63,479 bases of DNA from Rubrivivax sp. (GTDB taxonomy: Bacteria > Pseudomonadota > Gammaproteobacteria > Burkholderiales > Burkholderiaceae_C): contig JAIXWM010000111.1 of NCBI GenBank assembly GCA_027491255.1, forward strand, positions 1 through 63,479, read 5' to 3'. Each line of letters starts with the position of its first letter. Within the stretch, counting starts at the first letter, position 1. This document shows, in pieces, positions 25,184-37,885 of this stretch. Position numbers and translations under genes: made by a program. Under the pieces are notes generated by a model. It saw nothing but the letters and a program-made list of their open reading frames with translations, ran no database searches and was not told the origin of the DNA.

Positions 25184-26392
25184 TCAGCGCAGCGCGGCGT
25201 CGAGGCAGTTGCCGACGTTCCATCCGTACAGCCATTCGACCGCATCGTAGAAGCGCTCGGGGGTGCGGCCGCGCCAGAGGTCGTTGCGTACCAGACGTTC
25301 CACACCCTTGGCATGGTAGATGCGACCCATCTCGCGCCCCGACAGCACGATGCGGGCGGTGCGCCCGACGCGGGCGCGCTGGTACATGTCGAGCGCGCGC
25401 AGCCAGTCCCGCCCCTGGGCCTGCAGCGCCTGGCCGAGCGTCACCGCGTCTTCCAGCGCCATGCAGGCGCCCTGGGCCATGTACTGCGTGGTCGGGTGGG
25501 CGGCGTCGCCGAGCAGCGTGACGCGGCCGAAGGTCCAGCGCCCGATGGGCTCGCGGTCGGCGGTGGCCCAGCGGCGCCAGCTGCGCGGCAGGTCGATCAG
25601 CCGGCGCGCGCGCGGGCAGACCTCCTGGAAGTAGCTCTGCACCTCCTCCCGGCTGCCGTCGGTGACGCCCCACTCCTCCTGCTGGCGGCTGTGGAAGGTG
25701 ACGACCACGTTGTACTGCTCGCCCCCGCGCAGCGGGTAGTGCACCAGGTGACAGTTCGGGCCGACCCAGATGCTGGCGGCGTTCCAGCGCAGGTCTTCGG
25801 GGAAGTGCTCGCGCTCGACCACCGCGCGGTAGACCACGTGGCCGGTCACCCGCGCCGGGTCGCCGACGAACTGCTCGCGCACGGCCGACTTCACCCCGTC
25901 GGCACCGATCAGCGCGACGCCCTGGTGGCGGCGGCCGTGCTGGTCGATGGCGGTCACGGTCTCGCCGTCCTGCTCGACGCGCACAATGCGCGTGCTGGTC
26001 AGGCACTGGACGCGGCCCGTGGCCTGCGCGCCCTCGAGCAGGGACAGGTGCACGTCGGCGCGGTGGATCACGGCGTAGGGGTTGCCGAAGCGTGCCCGAA
26101 AGCGCTCGTCGGTCGGGATGTGGCCGACCTGGTATTCGTCGATCGCGTCGTGCATCACCATGAAGTCGGTGAAGACCGCGTGCCGACGCGTGCGTTCACC
26201 CACGCCCAGCGCATCGAAGGCGTGGAAGGCGTTCGGGCCGAGCTGGATGCCGGCGCCGATCTCGCCGAGCTCTGCGGCCTGCTCCAGCACGAGGACGTCG
26301 AAATCCTGGCGCACCAGCGCCAGCGCGGCTGCGAGCCCGCCGATGCCTCCACCGGCCACGATGACGGGCAGGGCAGGGGAGTGCGTGTTCAT
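25184..26392 (-). CDS. 3-hydroxybenzoate 6-hydroxylase, FAD-dependent monooxygenase
   Basis: 402 residues of the aromatic flavin hydroxylase family. It has the dinucleotide motif GGGIGGLAAALAL (14-26) near the N-terminus, 'ALIGADGVKSAVRE' (DG motif) and 'GRVTLLGDAAHPTTQYMAQGACMALEDAVTL' (GD motif). The ending '...RTPERFYDAVEWLYGWNV' is typical, from memory, of 3-hydroxybenzoate 6-hydroxylases (called NagX, MhbM or XlnD in different hosts), which make gentisate. Pairing with gentisate dioxygenase supports this over salicylate hydroxylase. AAGGAAG before ATG 26392 fixes the start. It is divergent from a TRAP transporter. Confidence 0.88.
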   Translation of the reverse strand: MNTHSPALPVIVAGGGIGGLAAALALVRQDFDVLVLEQAAELGEIGAGIQLGPNAFHAFDALGVGERTRRHAVFTDFMVMHDAIDEYQVGHIPTDERFRARFGNPYAVIHRADVHLSLLEGAQATGRVQCLTSTRIVRVEQDGETVTAIDQHGRRHQGVALIGADGVKSAVREQFVGDPARVTGHVVYRAVVEREHFPEDLRWNAASIWVGPNCHLVHYPLRGGEQYNVVVTFHSRQQEEWGVTDGSREEVQSYFQEVCPRARRLIDLPRSWRRWATADREPIGRWTFGRVTLLGDAAHPTTQYMAQGACMALEDAVTLGQALQAQGRDWLRALDMYQRARVGRTARIVLSGREMGRIYHAKGVERLVRNDLWRGRTPERFYDAVEWLYGWNVGNCLDAALR

Positions 26393-26471
26393 GGAGGCTT
26401 CCTTTGAAGTGCGGGACCACCCGGATCAGCGCGACCTGGTGCCTGGACCGGGACCGCGCCACAAACCATAA

Positions 26472-26492
26472 GCATACTGAATATCAGTATGC
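26472..26492. promoter_or_regulatory. Perfect inverted repeat in the divergent gentisate/TRAP promoter
   Basis: GCATACTGA, spacer ATA, TCAGTATGC: a 9-bp perfect inverted repeat 80 bases upstream of the hydroxylase start and 88 bases upstream of the TRAP receptor start. It sits in the only A/T-rich part of the intergenic region. It has the size and symmetry of MarR- or TetR-type operators, which commonly control aromatic-acid operons. No such regulator gene is adjacent in this window. Confidence 0.65.
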
Positions 26493-26580
26493 AAAAGCAA
26501 TCGATGCCCTCGCCGACAGGGCTCATGGCGGGTGTCATACTTCGTCCCGGATTGCCTCTTCTGAGAAAGGACCTTGCTCC

Positions 26581-27600
26581 ATGAAGACTTTGCATGTCGT
26601 GCTGCGGTCGGTGGCTGCAGGCCTGGTTTTCCTGGGCGCCCACGCTGGCGCGCAGGCCCAGGTCGAGTGGAAGTTCAACAACAGCTATGCGCCGAGCCGG
26701 CCCGAGTCGGTGCAGATCCGCGCCTTCGCCGCCGACGTCGAGAAGCGCACGGGCGGCAAGATGAAGATTTCGGTCTCCGAGGGCGGGGCGCTCGGCCTGA
26801 AGGACGCGGACGCGCTGCGTTTCATGCAGGTCGGCACGCCCGAACTCGGCTTCATCTGGCCGCCCTTCCTGGGCCGCGACTCGCCCGCGCTGGCGAATCT
26901 CTATGTCTATGGTCTGGTCTCCACGGCCGAAGAGCACCTGAAGGCGCTGCCGGCGCTGAAGTCGGTGATGAAGGAGGCCCTGAACAAGGCCAACGTCGAG
27001 GTGCCGGGCTACCTCGGCTTCTCCATCGTCGACGCCACGCTGTTCTGCCGCGAGCCGGTGCGCACGCTCGACGAGCTCAAGCGCAAGAAACTGCGCGTGG
27101 GCAGCCGCGAGCAGGTGGAGACCTTCAAGCGCCTGGGCGTGGCGGCGCAGATCGTGCCGCAGAACGAGCTCTACGCGGCGCTGCAGACCGGGGTTGTCGA
27201 CTGCGCGCTCTATGCGCCGCGCTTCGCGAACTCGATCTCGCTGCAGGAGGTGGCCAAGCACGTGACACCCACGGGCTACCCCTTCCCGCCGGTACCGTAC
27301 GCCCTGATGGCGCACCGCGGCAAGTGGGCGGCGCTGCCGTCCGACCTGAAGAAGGGCTTCCTCGAGGCGGTGACCGAGCTCGAACGCGTCAGCTTCAACT
27401 TCGACGCCGACGTGGCCACGGAGAAGGCTGCGCGCGAGAAGCTCGTCAGCCAGGGCGTGACTTGGCACGCGGCGCTGCCGGCGGCTGACCGCGTCGCGCT
27501 GCGCGCCTCGGCGTTGGCGACCTGGGACGCGCTGGCCAAGGAGACCGGCGGCGAGGCCGTGGCCTACCGCCAGCGCATCCTGGACGCACTGCCGAAGTGA
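26581..27600 (+). CDS. TRAP transporter solute receptor, DctP family
   Basis: 339 residues with a signal peptide (MKTLHVVLRSVAAGLVFLGAHAGAQAQ) and the DctP fold: 'FAADVEKRTGGKMKISVSEGGALG', 'GTPELGFIWPPF', 'LRVGSREQVETFKRLGVAAQIVPQNELYAALQTGVVDCALYAP'. The Arg in 'KKLRVGS' is the usual carboxylate-binding residue. AAGGA 10 bases upstream supports ATG 26581. It would deliver an organic acid to the DctQM permease encoded next. By context this may be 3-hydroxybenzoate, gentisate or a peptide-like acid (inference). Confidence 0.92.
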   Translation: MKTLHVVLRSVAAGLVFLGAHAGAQAQVEWKFNNSYAPSRPESVQIRAFAADVEKRTGGKMKISVSEGGALGLKDADALRFMQVGTPELGFIWPPFLGRDSPALANLYVYGLVSTAEEHLKALPALKSVMKEALNKANVEVPGYLGFSIVDATLFCREPVRTLDELKRKKLRVGSREQVETFKRLGVAAQIVPQNELYAALQTGVVDCALYAPRFANSISLQEVAKHVTPTGYPFPPVPYALMAHRGKWAALPSDLKKGFLEAVTELERVSFNFDADVATEKAAREKLVSQGVTWHAALPAADRVALRASALATWDALAKETGGEAVAYRQRILDALPK

Positions 27601-27657
27601 GCCAGGCGCCGTCATTGGAGCCGGTCCCGACCGGGCGCATGGCCTGAGGGAGCGGCC

Positions 27658-28218
27658 GTGGCAGTGTCCGGCCCATCAGGCGCTGGTCGGCGCGTTCGCG
27701 GCGCGGGCGCGCTCGACCTGCTGGAGTCGGCACTGCGCCTGCTGGCCGGCGCGCTCGCCGCGGTGGGCGCGGCCGCGCTGGCCGGCATCTTCGTGCTCGT
27801 GCTGGCCGCCGTGGTCATGCGTTACGGCTGGGGACGGCCCTTCTCGTTCACCGAGGAACTGTCCGGCCTGCTGATGACCGTGGCGGTGTTCACGCTGCTG
27901 CCGGCCACGGTGCTGCGCGAGTCTCACATCCGCGTGACGCTGCTGTCCGAGCGTCTGAGCGGCCTGCGGGCGCGGGTGCTGTTCGTGGTCGCGCAGGGTG
28001 TGTTCGTCGGCTTCTGCGCGGTGTTCCTGCGCGAGGCCTGGGGCATCGCCCAGTTCACCGCGCAGTTGAACCTGATGTCGGAGCAGTCCCGGCTGCCGCT
28101 GGCGCCCTTCATGGTCCTGTCGACCGCGTCGGTGGCGCTGGCCGGCGTGGCGGGTGTCTGGCGGGCGCTGCGTCCGCTGCCCCCGGCCACCGGCGCCGAC
28201 AAGGAGCCGGCACCGTGA
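27658..28218 (+). CDS. TRAP transporter small permease, DctQ family
   Basis: 186 residues from GTG 27658 with four membrane segments. 'VVMRYGWGRPFSFTEELSGLLMTVAVF' is the family signature around segments 1-2. It overlaps the large-permease gene by four bases (GTGA), so the two are translationally coupled. The N-terminal ~18 residues are Gly/Arg-rich and probably cytoplasmic. Confidence 0.9.
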   Translation: MAVSGPSGAGRRVRGAGALDLLESALRLLAGALAAVGAAALAGIFVLVLAAVVMRYGWGRPFSFTEELSGLLMTVAVFTLLPATVLRESHIRVTLLSERLSGLRARVLFVVAQGVFVGFCAVFLREAWGIAQFTAQLNLMSEQSRLPLAPFMVLSTASVALAGVAGVWRALRPLPPATGADKEPAP

Positions 28219-29510
28219 TCTGGACCGTGCTCGGCGGCCTGCTGGCCCTGAACGTGCTGACCGGCGCCGTGCTCGGCGCAGCGCTGGGCCTGACCGGTTT
28301 TGCCATCCTGCACTTCTTCGGCGGTGGCGCGACTCGCCTGGGGGTGCAGGCCGTCTTCAACGTGCTCGGCGAGTTCACGCTGACTGCGATCCCGCTGTTC
28401 ATCCTGCTCGGCGACGTGCTCGTGGCCAGTGGCCTGGCCGGTGGCGTCTACCGGGCCATGACACCGCTGTTCGCTCGGCTGCGCGGCGGGCTGCTGCACA
28501 CCAACATTGCCGTGTGCACGGTGTTCGGTGCGGTCAGCGGCTCGTCGATGTCGGTCTCGGCGGCCGTCGGCGCCGTGGCCTACCCGGAACTGTCTCGGCG
28601 TGGCTACGACCGTCGCCTCGTCGTCGGCACGCTGGCCGGCGGCGGCACGCTCGGCCTGCTGATCCCGCCCAGCCTGTCGCTGCTGATCTACGGCGCGCTC
28701 ACCGACACCTCGATCGGCAAGCTCTTCCTGGCCGGTGTGGTGCCAGGGCTGATGATGGCCCTTCTGTTCATGCTGTGGATCGAGTGGGTCGCGCGGCGTC
28801 GGCCCGAACTGGTGCAGCGCGAGATGACGCAGCCCTGGGGGCCGACGCTGCGCGCGCTGGTGCCGGTCTGGCCCATCCTGGCGCTGATCGTCGCCGTGCT
28901 CGGCAGCCTGTTCGCCGGCATCGCCACACCCACCGAGTCGGCCGCGGTCGGGGTGGCCGCGGCCGTCGTGCTGGGCTTCACGAAGGGCGGCCTGACATGG
29001 ACCGGTCTGGCGCGCACCTTCCTGAACTCGGCCCGGGCCTTTGCCGTCATCGCCTTCGTCTTCCTTGGTGCGGTCGTGCTCGCGCAGTCGATCAGCCTGA
29101 TGCAGCTGCCGCAGAAGCTGCTCGAGGCCATCTCCGCCACCGGGCTCTCGCCACTGGCCCTGCTGGCCGTGATCGTGCTGATCTATCTGCTGCTGGGCAT
29201 GGTCTTCGACGGCCTGTCGATGATGGTGATGACGCTGCCGGTGGTCTTTCCGCTGCTCACGGGTGTGGGCTACGACGCGGTCTGGCTCGGGGTGGTCGTG
29301 ACGATGATGATCGAGATCGGCATGCTCACGCCGCCGGTGGGCATGAACCTGTTCGTGCTCGTCGGCCTGGCCCGGGGCGAGGTGGACCTGGGCGGCGCGG
29401 CGCGCGGAGCGCTGCCGTTCTGGCTGCTGCTGCTGCTGGGCGTGGCGCTGCTGACCTTGGTGCCCGGCATCGCCACCTGGCTGCCGGAACTGGCCTTCAC
29501 CCGGGGGTAG
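28215..29510 (+). CDS. TRAP transporter large permease, DctM family
   Basis: 431 residues, about 12 membrane segments, with 'FTLTAIPLFILLGDVLVASGLAGGVYRAM', 'GAVSGSSMSVSAAVGAVAYPE' and 'LTPPVGMNLFVL', all hallmark DctM motifs including the Ser-rich sodium/substrate region. Starts at GTG 28215 inside the DctQ stop. It completes a receptor-small-large TRAP system and is followed by the M24 peptidase gene after 5 bases. Confidence 0.94.
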   Translation: MIWTVLGGLLALNVLTGAVLGAALGLTGFAILHFFGGGATRLGVQAVFNVLGEFTLTAIPLFILLGDVLVASGLAGGVYRAMTPLFARLRGGLLHTNIAVCTVFGAVSGSSMSVSAAVGAVAYPELSRRGYDRRLVVGTLAGGGTLGLLIPPSLSLLIYGALTDTSIGKLFLAGVVPGLMMALLFMLWIEWVARRRPELVQREMTQPWGPTLRALVPVWPILALIVAVLGSLFAGIATPTESAAVGVAAAVVLGFTKGGLTWTGLARTFLNSARAFAVIAFVFLGAVVLAQSISLMQLPQKLLEAISATGLSPLALLAVIVLIYLLLGMVFDGLSMMVMTLPVVFPLLTGVGYDAVWLGVVVTMMIEIGMLTPPVGMNLFVLVGLARGEVDLGGAARGALPFWLLLLLGVALLTLVPGIATWLPELAFTRG

Positions 29511-29515
29511 CCCAC

Positions 29516-30766
29516 ATGAGCCACGTCGATCGGCGGCGCGCGCAGCGACTGATGTCCGAGCGCGGGCTGGATGCCCTGGTGCTGGGCAAGCCTGAGAACT
29601 TTGCCTGGGCGACGGGCAGCGCGCCGGGTGTGGCCGCGTTCTGGCGCCGGGCTGGCGCGGCGCTGGCGCTGGTGCCGGCCGATGCCGGCCTGCCCATCTC
29701 GGCGGTCGTGACCGAATTGTTCGCACCCGGGCTGCGGCGTGCGCTCGGCCAGGCGCAGGTGCGCAGCCACGCCGACTGGATCGAGACCGCCGACATCCGC
29801 CCGTGGCAGGCGGATGCCGACTCCGCGGCGGCGCTCGCCGAGCGCGCCTGGGACGCCGCGGGCCGGCCTGCAGCGGGCCTGTCACGCCCGGCTGCCTTCG
29901 ATGCGCGCGCCGCATTCGCGGCCCTGGGGGATCTGCTGGCGCGCCATGGCCTGGCGCGGGCGCGCATCGGGTTGGACCTGGACTTCTGGCCCGTGCTCGA
30001 CTTCCAGCTCCTGACCGAGGCCTTGCCCCAGGTGCGCTGGGTCGACGCGAGCGCGACCACGGGCGCGATCCGGGCCGTGAAGTCGCCGGGTGAGATCGAG
30101 CGCCTGCGCCTGGCTGCGGCGATCGCCGAGGCGGGCATGCATGCGGCGCTCGCCGCCGTGCGCGAGGGCGTCAGCCGCGACCAGATCGCCGACCACTGGA
30201 CCGCCGGAGCCACCGCCGTCGCGCGCGAGCGCGGCGTCCGGCTGACGGGCCAATGGGAGTACGTCAGCGTCGGGCCGCTGCCCTGGGCCGGCAACGCCGA
30301 TGTGCGCGAAGGCAGCGTGATCAAGTTCGACGTCGGCTGCCTGGTCGACGGCTACAGCTCCGACTGCGGTCGCACCTTCACCTGGGGCCGAGCCGCGCCG
30401 CGGGCGCGCGAGATCATGACGGCGCTCCACGAGGCCTTCGAGGCCGGGCTCGAGGTGCTGCGCCCCGGATGCCTGCTGAGCGACGTGCACGCACGCGCCA
30501 CGGCGGCGATGCAGCGCGCCGGGTTCAAGCGCTTTGCCCGCGGACACTTCGGCCACAGCCTCGGGCGTGACACCTTCTGCGAGGTGCCGCCCTTCGTGGC
30601 GGCGCAGGCCCACCTGCCGATCGAAGCCGGCATGGTGCTGGCCTTCGAGACCCCGTTCTACGTCGACGGCGAGGGCGGCTTCATCATCGAGGACCAGTTC
30701 GTGATCACGGACACGGGTGCCGAGGCGTGCTGGACGCTGCCCCGCGGGCTGGTGGAACTGCGCTGA
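29516..30766 (+). CDS. M24 family metallopeptidase (Xaa-Pro peptidase/creatinase fold)
   Basis: 416 residues: creatinase-like N-terminal domain (1-160) and a pita-bread C-terminal domain with all five metal ligands visible, namely Asp in 'IKFDVGCLVD', Asp in 'SSDCGRTF', His in 'GHFGHSLGRD', Glu in 'LAFETPFYVD' and Glu in 'FIIEDQFVIT'. The family includes X-Pro dipeptidases, creatinase and other amidohydrolases. It is five bases after the TRAP permease, so it probably hydrolyses what the transporter brings in. That would suggest an amide- or peptide-bonded substrate rather than, or in addition to, an aromatic acid. Confidence 0.88.
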   Translation: MSHVDRRRAQRLMSERGLDALVLGKPENFAWATGSAPGVAAFWRRAGAALALVPADAGLPISAVVTELFAPGLRRALGQAQVRSHADWIETADIRPWQADADSAAALAERAWDAAGRPAAGLSRPAAFDARAAFAALGDLLARHGLARARIGLDLDFWPVLDFQLLTEALPQVRWVDASATTGAIRAVKSPGEIERLRLAAAIAEAGMHAALAAVREGVSRDQIADHWTAGATAVARERGVRLTGQWEYVSVGPLPWAGNADVREGSVIKFDVGCLVDGYSSDCGRTFTWGRAAPRAREIMTALHEAFEAGLEVLRPGCLLSDVHARATAAMQRAGFKRFARGHFGHSLGRDTFCEVPPFVAAQAHLPIEAGMVLAFETPFYVDGEGGFIIEDQFVITDTGAEACWTLPRGLVELR

Positions 30767-30886
30767 CCGAGCGTCCTATTTAGATACCCGCAGTCCGCCC
30801 TGCACGCGCCGGGCCACGCCTGCTCGCGATGTCGCAGGCCCGAGACCGCCCGAGCCGCGGCGCGTTCACGCGAACGCCTCAGCCTC

Positions 30887-31612
30887 TCAGCCCGCGGCGG
30901 CCTCCAGGCCGCGCGCGAAGTGCTGCTGCATCAGCGAGCGCGCTGATTGCGCATCGCCGCGCTCGATGGCCTCCATCAAGGCGCGGTGTTCGGCCAGCGA
31001 CTCGACAAGCCGGCCCTGCCTGAACAAGGAGTGGTGCCGGTTGAGCTTCATCACCTTGCGCAGATCGACGACGATCTGCATCGCCCAGCGGTTGCCCGCG
31101 GCTTCGAGCAGTGCCAGATGGAAGCGCTCGTTGGCGGCGAAGAAGGCGTCGCGCTGCCCGACCTCGGCCTCGAGCCGCTCATGCAGCGCGCCCAAGGTCG
31201 TCCGCGTCGCTGCGTCGGACAGCGCTGCCACCTGAGCCGCCGCATCGCTCTCCAGCAGCGCGAGCAGGTGGTAGACCTGAGCCACGTCGTCGCGCGACAT
31301 CTCTGTGACGTAGGCGCCGCGCCGCACCTTCATCGTCACCAGGCCTTCGACGGCCAGCACCTTCAGCGCCTCGCGCAGCGGCGTGCGGCTGATGCCCCAC
31401 TGCGCGCACAGCTTCATCTCGTCGATCCAGCTGCCGGGCTCGAGCTCGCGCGCGAAGATCTGCTGGCGCAGCCGCTCGGCCACGGCCTCGTACAGCGCGC
31501 GCGGGGCCAATGATCCGCTCGCGGCGTCCGCATCCGTCGGGCCCGGGGTGGCGCTGCGGCTCGCGGCCGCGACCAATGCGGCGTCGGTGGCTTCCAGGTG
31601 AGGCCTTTCCAC
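30887..31612 (-). CDS. GntR-family transcriptional regulator, FadR/FCD subfamily
   Basis: 241 residues from GTG 31612: a 40-residue Ala-rich lead, a winged helix ('LYEAVAERLRQQIFARELEPGSWIDEMKLCAQWGISRTPLREALKVLAVEGLVTMKVRRGAYV') and an FCD domain ('HLLALLESDAAAQVA', 'NERFHLALLEAAGN', 'EHRALMEAIERGD'). It is divergent from the methylmalonyl-CoA mutase gene with a palindrome between, and its 3' end faces the M24 peptidase gene. It could regulate propionate metabolism or the TRAP/peptidase unit; the operator position favours the former. Confidence 0.9.
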   Translation of the reverse strand: MERPHLEATDAALVAAASRSATPGPTDADAASGSLAPRALYEAVAERLRQQIFARELEPGSWIDEMKLCAQWGISRTPLREALKVLAVEGLVTMKVRRGAYVTEMSRDDVAQVYHLLALLESDAAAQVAALSDAATRTTLGALHERLEAEVGQRDAFFAANERFHLALLEAAGNRWAMQIVVDLRKVMKLNRHHSLFRQGRLVESLAEHRALMEAIERGDAQSARSLMQQHFARGLEAAAG

Positions 31613-31649
31613 GGCGGGACTGTCCGTTTGCGGTTGGATTTGAATTCAT

Positions 31650-31663
31650 AATTATGCATAATT
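31650..31663. promoter_or_regulatory. AATTATGCATAATT palindrome, candidate GntR operator
   Basis: A perfect 14-bp palindrome in an A/T-rich island between the divergent GntR gene (start 31612) and mutase gene (start 31740). FCD-type GntR operators often centre on ATGCAT- or GTATAC-like cores. Binding by the adjacent regulator is inferred. Confidence 0.55.
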
Positions 31664-31739
31664 CAAGCTTGTTCGCCGCGCTTTCTTGAGGATCGTCGAT
31701 CCCGGGGGCTCGTTGTACCGTCCGCCGACCTGTCGTCCC

Positions 31740-33921
<2,182 letters not shown>

Positions 33922-33923
<2 letters not shown>

Positions 33924-33940
33924 TACAGTATTTCGGTATC
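33922..33940. promoter_or_regulatory. Inverted repeat before the VapBC-like pair
   Basis: GATAC and GTATC arms nine bases apart, overlapping the mutase stop codon and ending 21 bases before the antitoxin ATG. The A/T-rich context in an otherwise GC-rich operon suggests an internal promoter and operator for the toxin-antitoxin pair. Confidence 0.4.
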
Positions 33941-33961
33941 TCACCCGTCGAGGAGCCTGCC

Positions 33962-34297
33962 ATGGCTGTGTCGGTCCGTCTGGAGCCCCTGCTCGAAAAG
34001 GAGCTGGAACTGGCTGCCAAGCGACTGGGAGTGACCAAGTCGCAGTTCATCATCTCCGCGCTCGAGCGCGCGCTGGGCCGTCAGGACCCGTATACGCTGC
34101 TGCTGAAGCTGCAGGGCGAGGTGCAGGATGCCGCGCCCGAGATGTCTCAAGACCAGGTGTCGCCGGCCAAGGCGGCCATCCGGGCCAAGCTGCAAGCCCG
34201 GCATGATGCGAGTCGGGCCGACTGGCTGGCCTTCCAGGAGGCGCGCCAGCAAGGCAAGACCTGGACCCCGCCCGATCCGGCGAGACCAGCGCCATGA
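33962..34297 (+). CDS. Antitoxin of a VapBC-like pair, ribbon-helix-helix type
   Basis: 111 residues. The N-terminal 'MAVSVRLEPLLEKELELAAKRLGVTKSQFIISALERAL' is a ribbon-helix-helix DNA-binding segment (strand, then two helices) of the CopG/Arc kind. The rest is polar and Lys/Gln-rich, ending 'WTPPDPARPAP', likely the toxin-binding tail. GAGGAG nine bases upstream supports ATG 33962. It overlaps the PIN-domain gene by four bases (ATGA). It probably neutralises that toxin and represses the pair. Confidence 0.82.
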   Translation: MAVSVRLEPLLEKELELAAKRLGVTKSQFIISALERALGRQDPYTLLLKLQGEVQDAAPEMSQDQVSPAKAAIRAKLQARHDASRADWLAFQEARQQGKTWTPPDPARPAP

Positions 34298-34704
34298 AGC
34301 TGGCCCTCATCGACACCGGGCCCATGGTGGCCTTGTTCGACCCCCGCGACTTCGGACACCGCCACTACACCGGCTTGCTGGCTGAGGGTCGTTGGCGACT
34401 GACCACGACCTGGCCTTGCGTGGTCGAGGTGACGCACCTGCTGGGCACCCGGGAAGTGCAGCGTTACCTGCGATGGGTCTCGGAAGGGGGGGTCGTGGTC
34501 TATCCCTTGGATGCGTCCGATCTGCCCGAACTGGCCGACCTGATGGTGCGGCACACCGCGGCGCCGCGTACCGAGATGGATCTTGCCGATGCCTCCCTGG
34601 TCTGGTTGGCCCAGGACATCAACACCTTGAACGTCATGACCATGGATGTGCGGGATTTCTCGCGCTATAGGCTGCCCGATGGCCGGGCGTTTCATATCCA
34701 TTGA
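34294..34704 (+). CDS. PIN-domain toxin, VapC-like ribonuclease
   Basis: 136 residues with the PIN acidic set: Asp in 'ALIDTGPMVALFD', Glu in 'PCVVEVTHLLG', Asp in 'EMDLADASLVWLAQ' and Asp in 'VMTMDVRDFSRYRL'. These coordinate Mg2+ for RNA cleavage in VapC proteins. It is four-base-coupled to the ribbon-helix-helix gene upstream. Together they form an apparently complete toxin-antitoxin pair lodged within the methylmalonyl-CoA operon. Confidence 0.88.
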   Translation: MKLALIDTGPMVALFDPRDFGHRHYTGLLAEGRWRLTTTWPCVVEVTHLLGTREVQRYLRWVSEGGVVVYPLDASDLPELADLMVRHTAAPRTEMDLADASLVWLAQDINTLNVMTMDVRDFSRYRLPDGRAFHIH

Positions 34705-34713
34705 GGTAGGTTC

Positions 34714-35169
34714 ATGAAATTCGTCAATCCGCTGGCAGCCGATGAATTAGACATGCAAGACATCCGTGGCGGGCAGTACTCGCTGGTCGATCCCGTGCGC
34801 AGTCTGCTTCGCCTTGAAGGATTGGCCTGCTTGGCTTTGGCTTGTGTGCTTTACCACGCCCAGAGCTTTTCATGGCTGAGCTTCGCCAAGTGGTTTTTGC
34901 TGCCGGACCTGGCCATCCTGGTTTACCTGGTTGGTCGGCCCACGGCGGGTATGTGGGCCTACAACCTCACACACAGCAGCGTGGGTGCGGCGACTGCGGC
35001 GGTACTGGGGGTCGTCTTGGGTTCGGCTTTGCTCCTTCAGGTCGGCTTGATCTGGTTCGCGCATATTGGCTTCGATCGGGCGCTTGGCTACGGACTGAAG
35101 TTCCCTCTGGGCTTTCGAGTCACTCATATGGGCGTGCTGCGCGGGATGGCGAAAAGCCGTGACGCCTGA
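34714..35169 (+). CDS. DUF4260 family membrane protein
   Basis: 151 residues with three or four membrane segments. The signature stretches '[15 protein letters not shown]', '[15 protein letters not shown]', 'YNLTHSSVG' and '[23 protein letters not shown]' match DUF4260 as I remember it. No function is established. It begins nine bases after the PIN toxin and overlaps the start of meaB by 11 bases, so it is embedded in the operon. It may have come in with the toxin-antitoxin pair. Confidence 0.78.
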   Translation: MKFVNPLAADELDMQDIRGGQYSLVDPVRSLLRLEGLACLALACVLYHAQSFSWLSFAKWFLLPDLAILVYLVGRPTAGMWAYNLTHSSVGAATAAVLGVVLGSALLLQVGLIWFAHIGFDRALGYGLKFPLGFRVTHMGVLRGMAKSRDA

Positions 35170-36196
35170 GGCCATCGTCCAAGGCCTGCTGCAAGACCAG
35201 GCGGCCGTGCAAAGGCGCGCCATGGCCAAGGCCATCACGCTGCTGGAATCGACACGGGCCGGCCACCGGGCCCAGGCCGATGCCTTGCTCAACGCCCTGC
35301 TGCCGCACACCGGTCGGTCTTTCCGCCTGGGCATCAGCGGCGTGCCCGGCGTGGGCAAGAGCACCTTCATCGAGGCGCTGGGCCTGTTCCTCGTCGAACG
35401 AGGCCATCGCGTGGCTGTGCTGGCGGTGGACCCTTCCTCCAGCGTCAGCGGCGGCTCCATCCTCGGCGACAAGACGCGCATGGAGAAGCTGAGCGTGGAC
35501 GAGCGCGCCTTCATTCGTCCCAGCCCCGCGGCGGGCAACCTGGGCGGCGTGACCGAGAAGACGCGCGAGGCCATGCTGGTGTGCGAGGCTGCGGGCCACG
35601 ACATCGTCATCGTCGAGACCGTGGGCGTGGGTCAGAGCGAGACCGCCGTGGCCGGCATGACCGACCTGTTCTGCCTGCTGCAGCTGCCCAACGCGGGCGA
35701 CGACCTGCAGGCGATCAAGAAGGGCGTGATGGAGCTCGCCGACCTGGTCGTCATCAACAAGGCCGACCTCGACGCCGCCGCCGCGACCCGCGCCCAGGCC
35801 CAGATCACCAGCGCGTTGCGGCTGCTCGGCCTGCACGGCCGCAGCGACCGCGCCCACCACGACGACACGCTCTGGCACCCGCAGGTGCTGCAGCTCAGCG
35901 CGCTGCACGGCCAGGGGCTCGAGGCCTTCTGGGCTGCCGTGGGCCGTTTCCGTGAGCTGCAGACCGCCAGTGGCCGTCTGGCCGCGCGCCGCCGCGCGCA
36001 GGACCAGGCCTGGCTGTGGGAGCGCATCGAGGCCGGCCTGCGCCAGCGCTTCCGCGAACACCCCGCCGTGCGCGAGGCCCTGCCGCAGGTACTCACCGAG
36101 GTGCAGTCGGGCGTGCTGGCACCCTCGGTGGCTGCGCGGTGGCTGCTCGACCGTTTCGGCCCCACGGAGCCGGCGTCAAAGGCCCCGGGCGCCTGA
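35159..36196 (+). CDS. meaB: Methylmalonyl-CoA mutase-associated GTPase MeaB (ArgK family)
   Basis: 345 residues from GTG 35159. It has P-loop '[13 protein letters not shown]' (residues ~58-70), '[22 protein letters not shown]' (switch I), '[12 protein letters not shown]' (Walker B/switch II) and 'VVINKADLD' (guanine specificity, NKxD). MeaB guards the mutase, using GTP to gate cobalamin loading and to release inactive cofactor. It acts on the product of the 31740 gene. In most relatives the mutase and meaB genes are close together; here the toxin pair and a DUF4260 gene separate them. Confidence 0.95.
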   Translation: MTPEAIVQGLLQDQAAVQRRAMAKAITLLESTRAGHRAQADALLNALLPHTGRSFRLGISGVPGVGKSTFIEALGLFLVERGHRVAVLAVDPSSSVSGGSILGDKTRMEKLSVDERAFIRPSPAAGNLGGVTEKTREAMLVCEAAGHDIVIVETVGVGQSETAVAGMTDLFCLLQLPNAGDDLQAIKKGVMELADLVVINKADLDAAAATRAQAQITSALRLLGLHGRSDRAHHDDTLWHPQVLQLSALHGQGLEAFWAAVGRFRELQTASGRLAARRRAQDQAWLWERIEAGLRQRFREHPAVREALPQVLTEVQSGVLAPSVAARWLLDRFGPTEPASKAPGA

Positions 36197-36287
36197 ACGC
36201 ATCCCTTGACGACCGAGCGCCGGCTGCCCCCTCCGAGCCCCGCTCACCCCAGGAACACCGAACGCATCCCGAACCAGGAGTCCCCCG

Positions 36288-37820
<1,533 letters not shown>

Positions 37821-37885
37821 ACCCAAGCCAGGCCGGCCTGGCGGCCGCCACCCCGTTCGCCCTGAGCATTTCCCAGGGCGTTGTC

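Noticed and set aside
31613..31739. Cobalamin riboswitch before the B12-dependent mutase
   Set aside because: The leader is too short and lacks a B12-box-like sequence or the needed helices.
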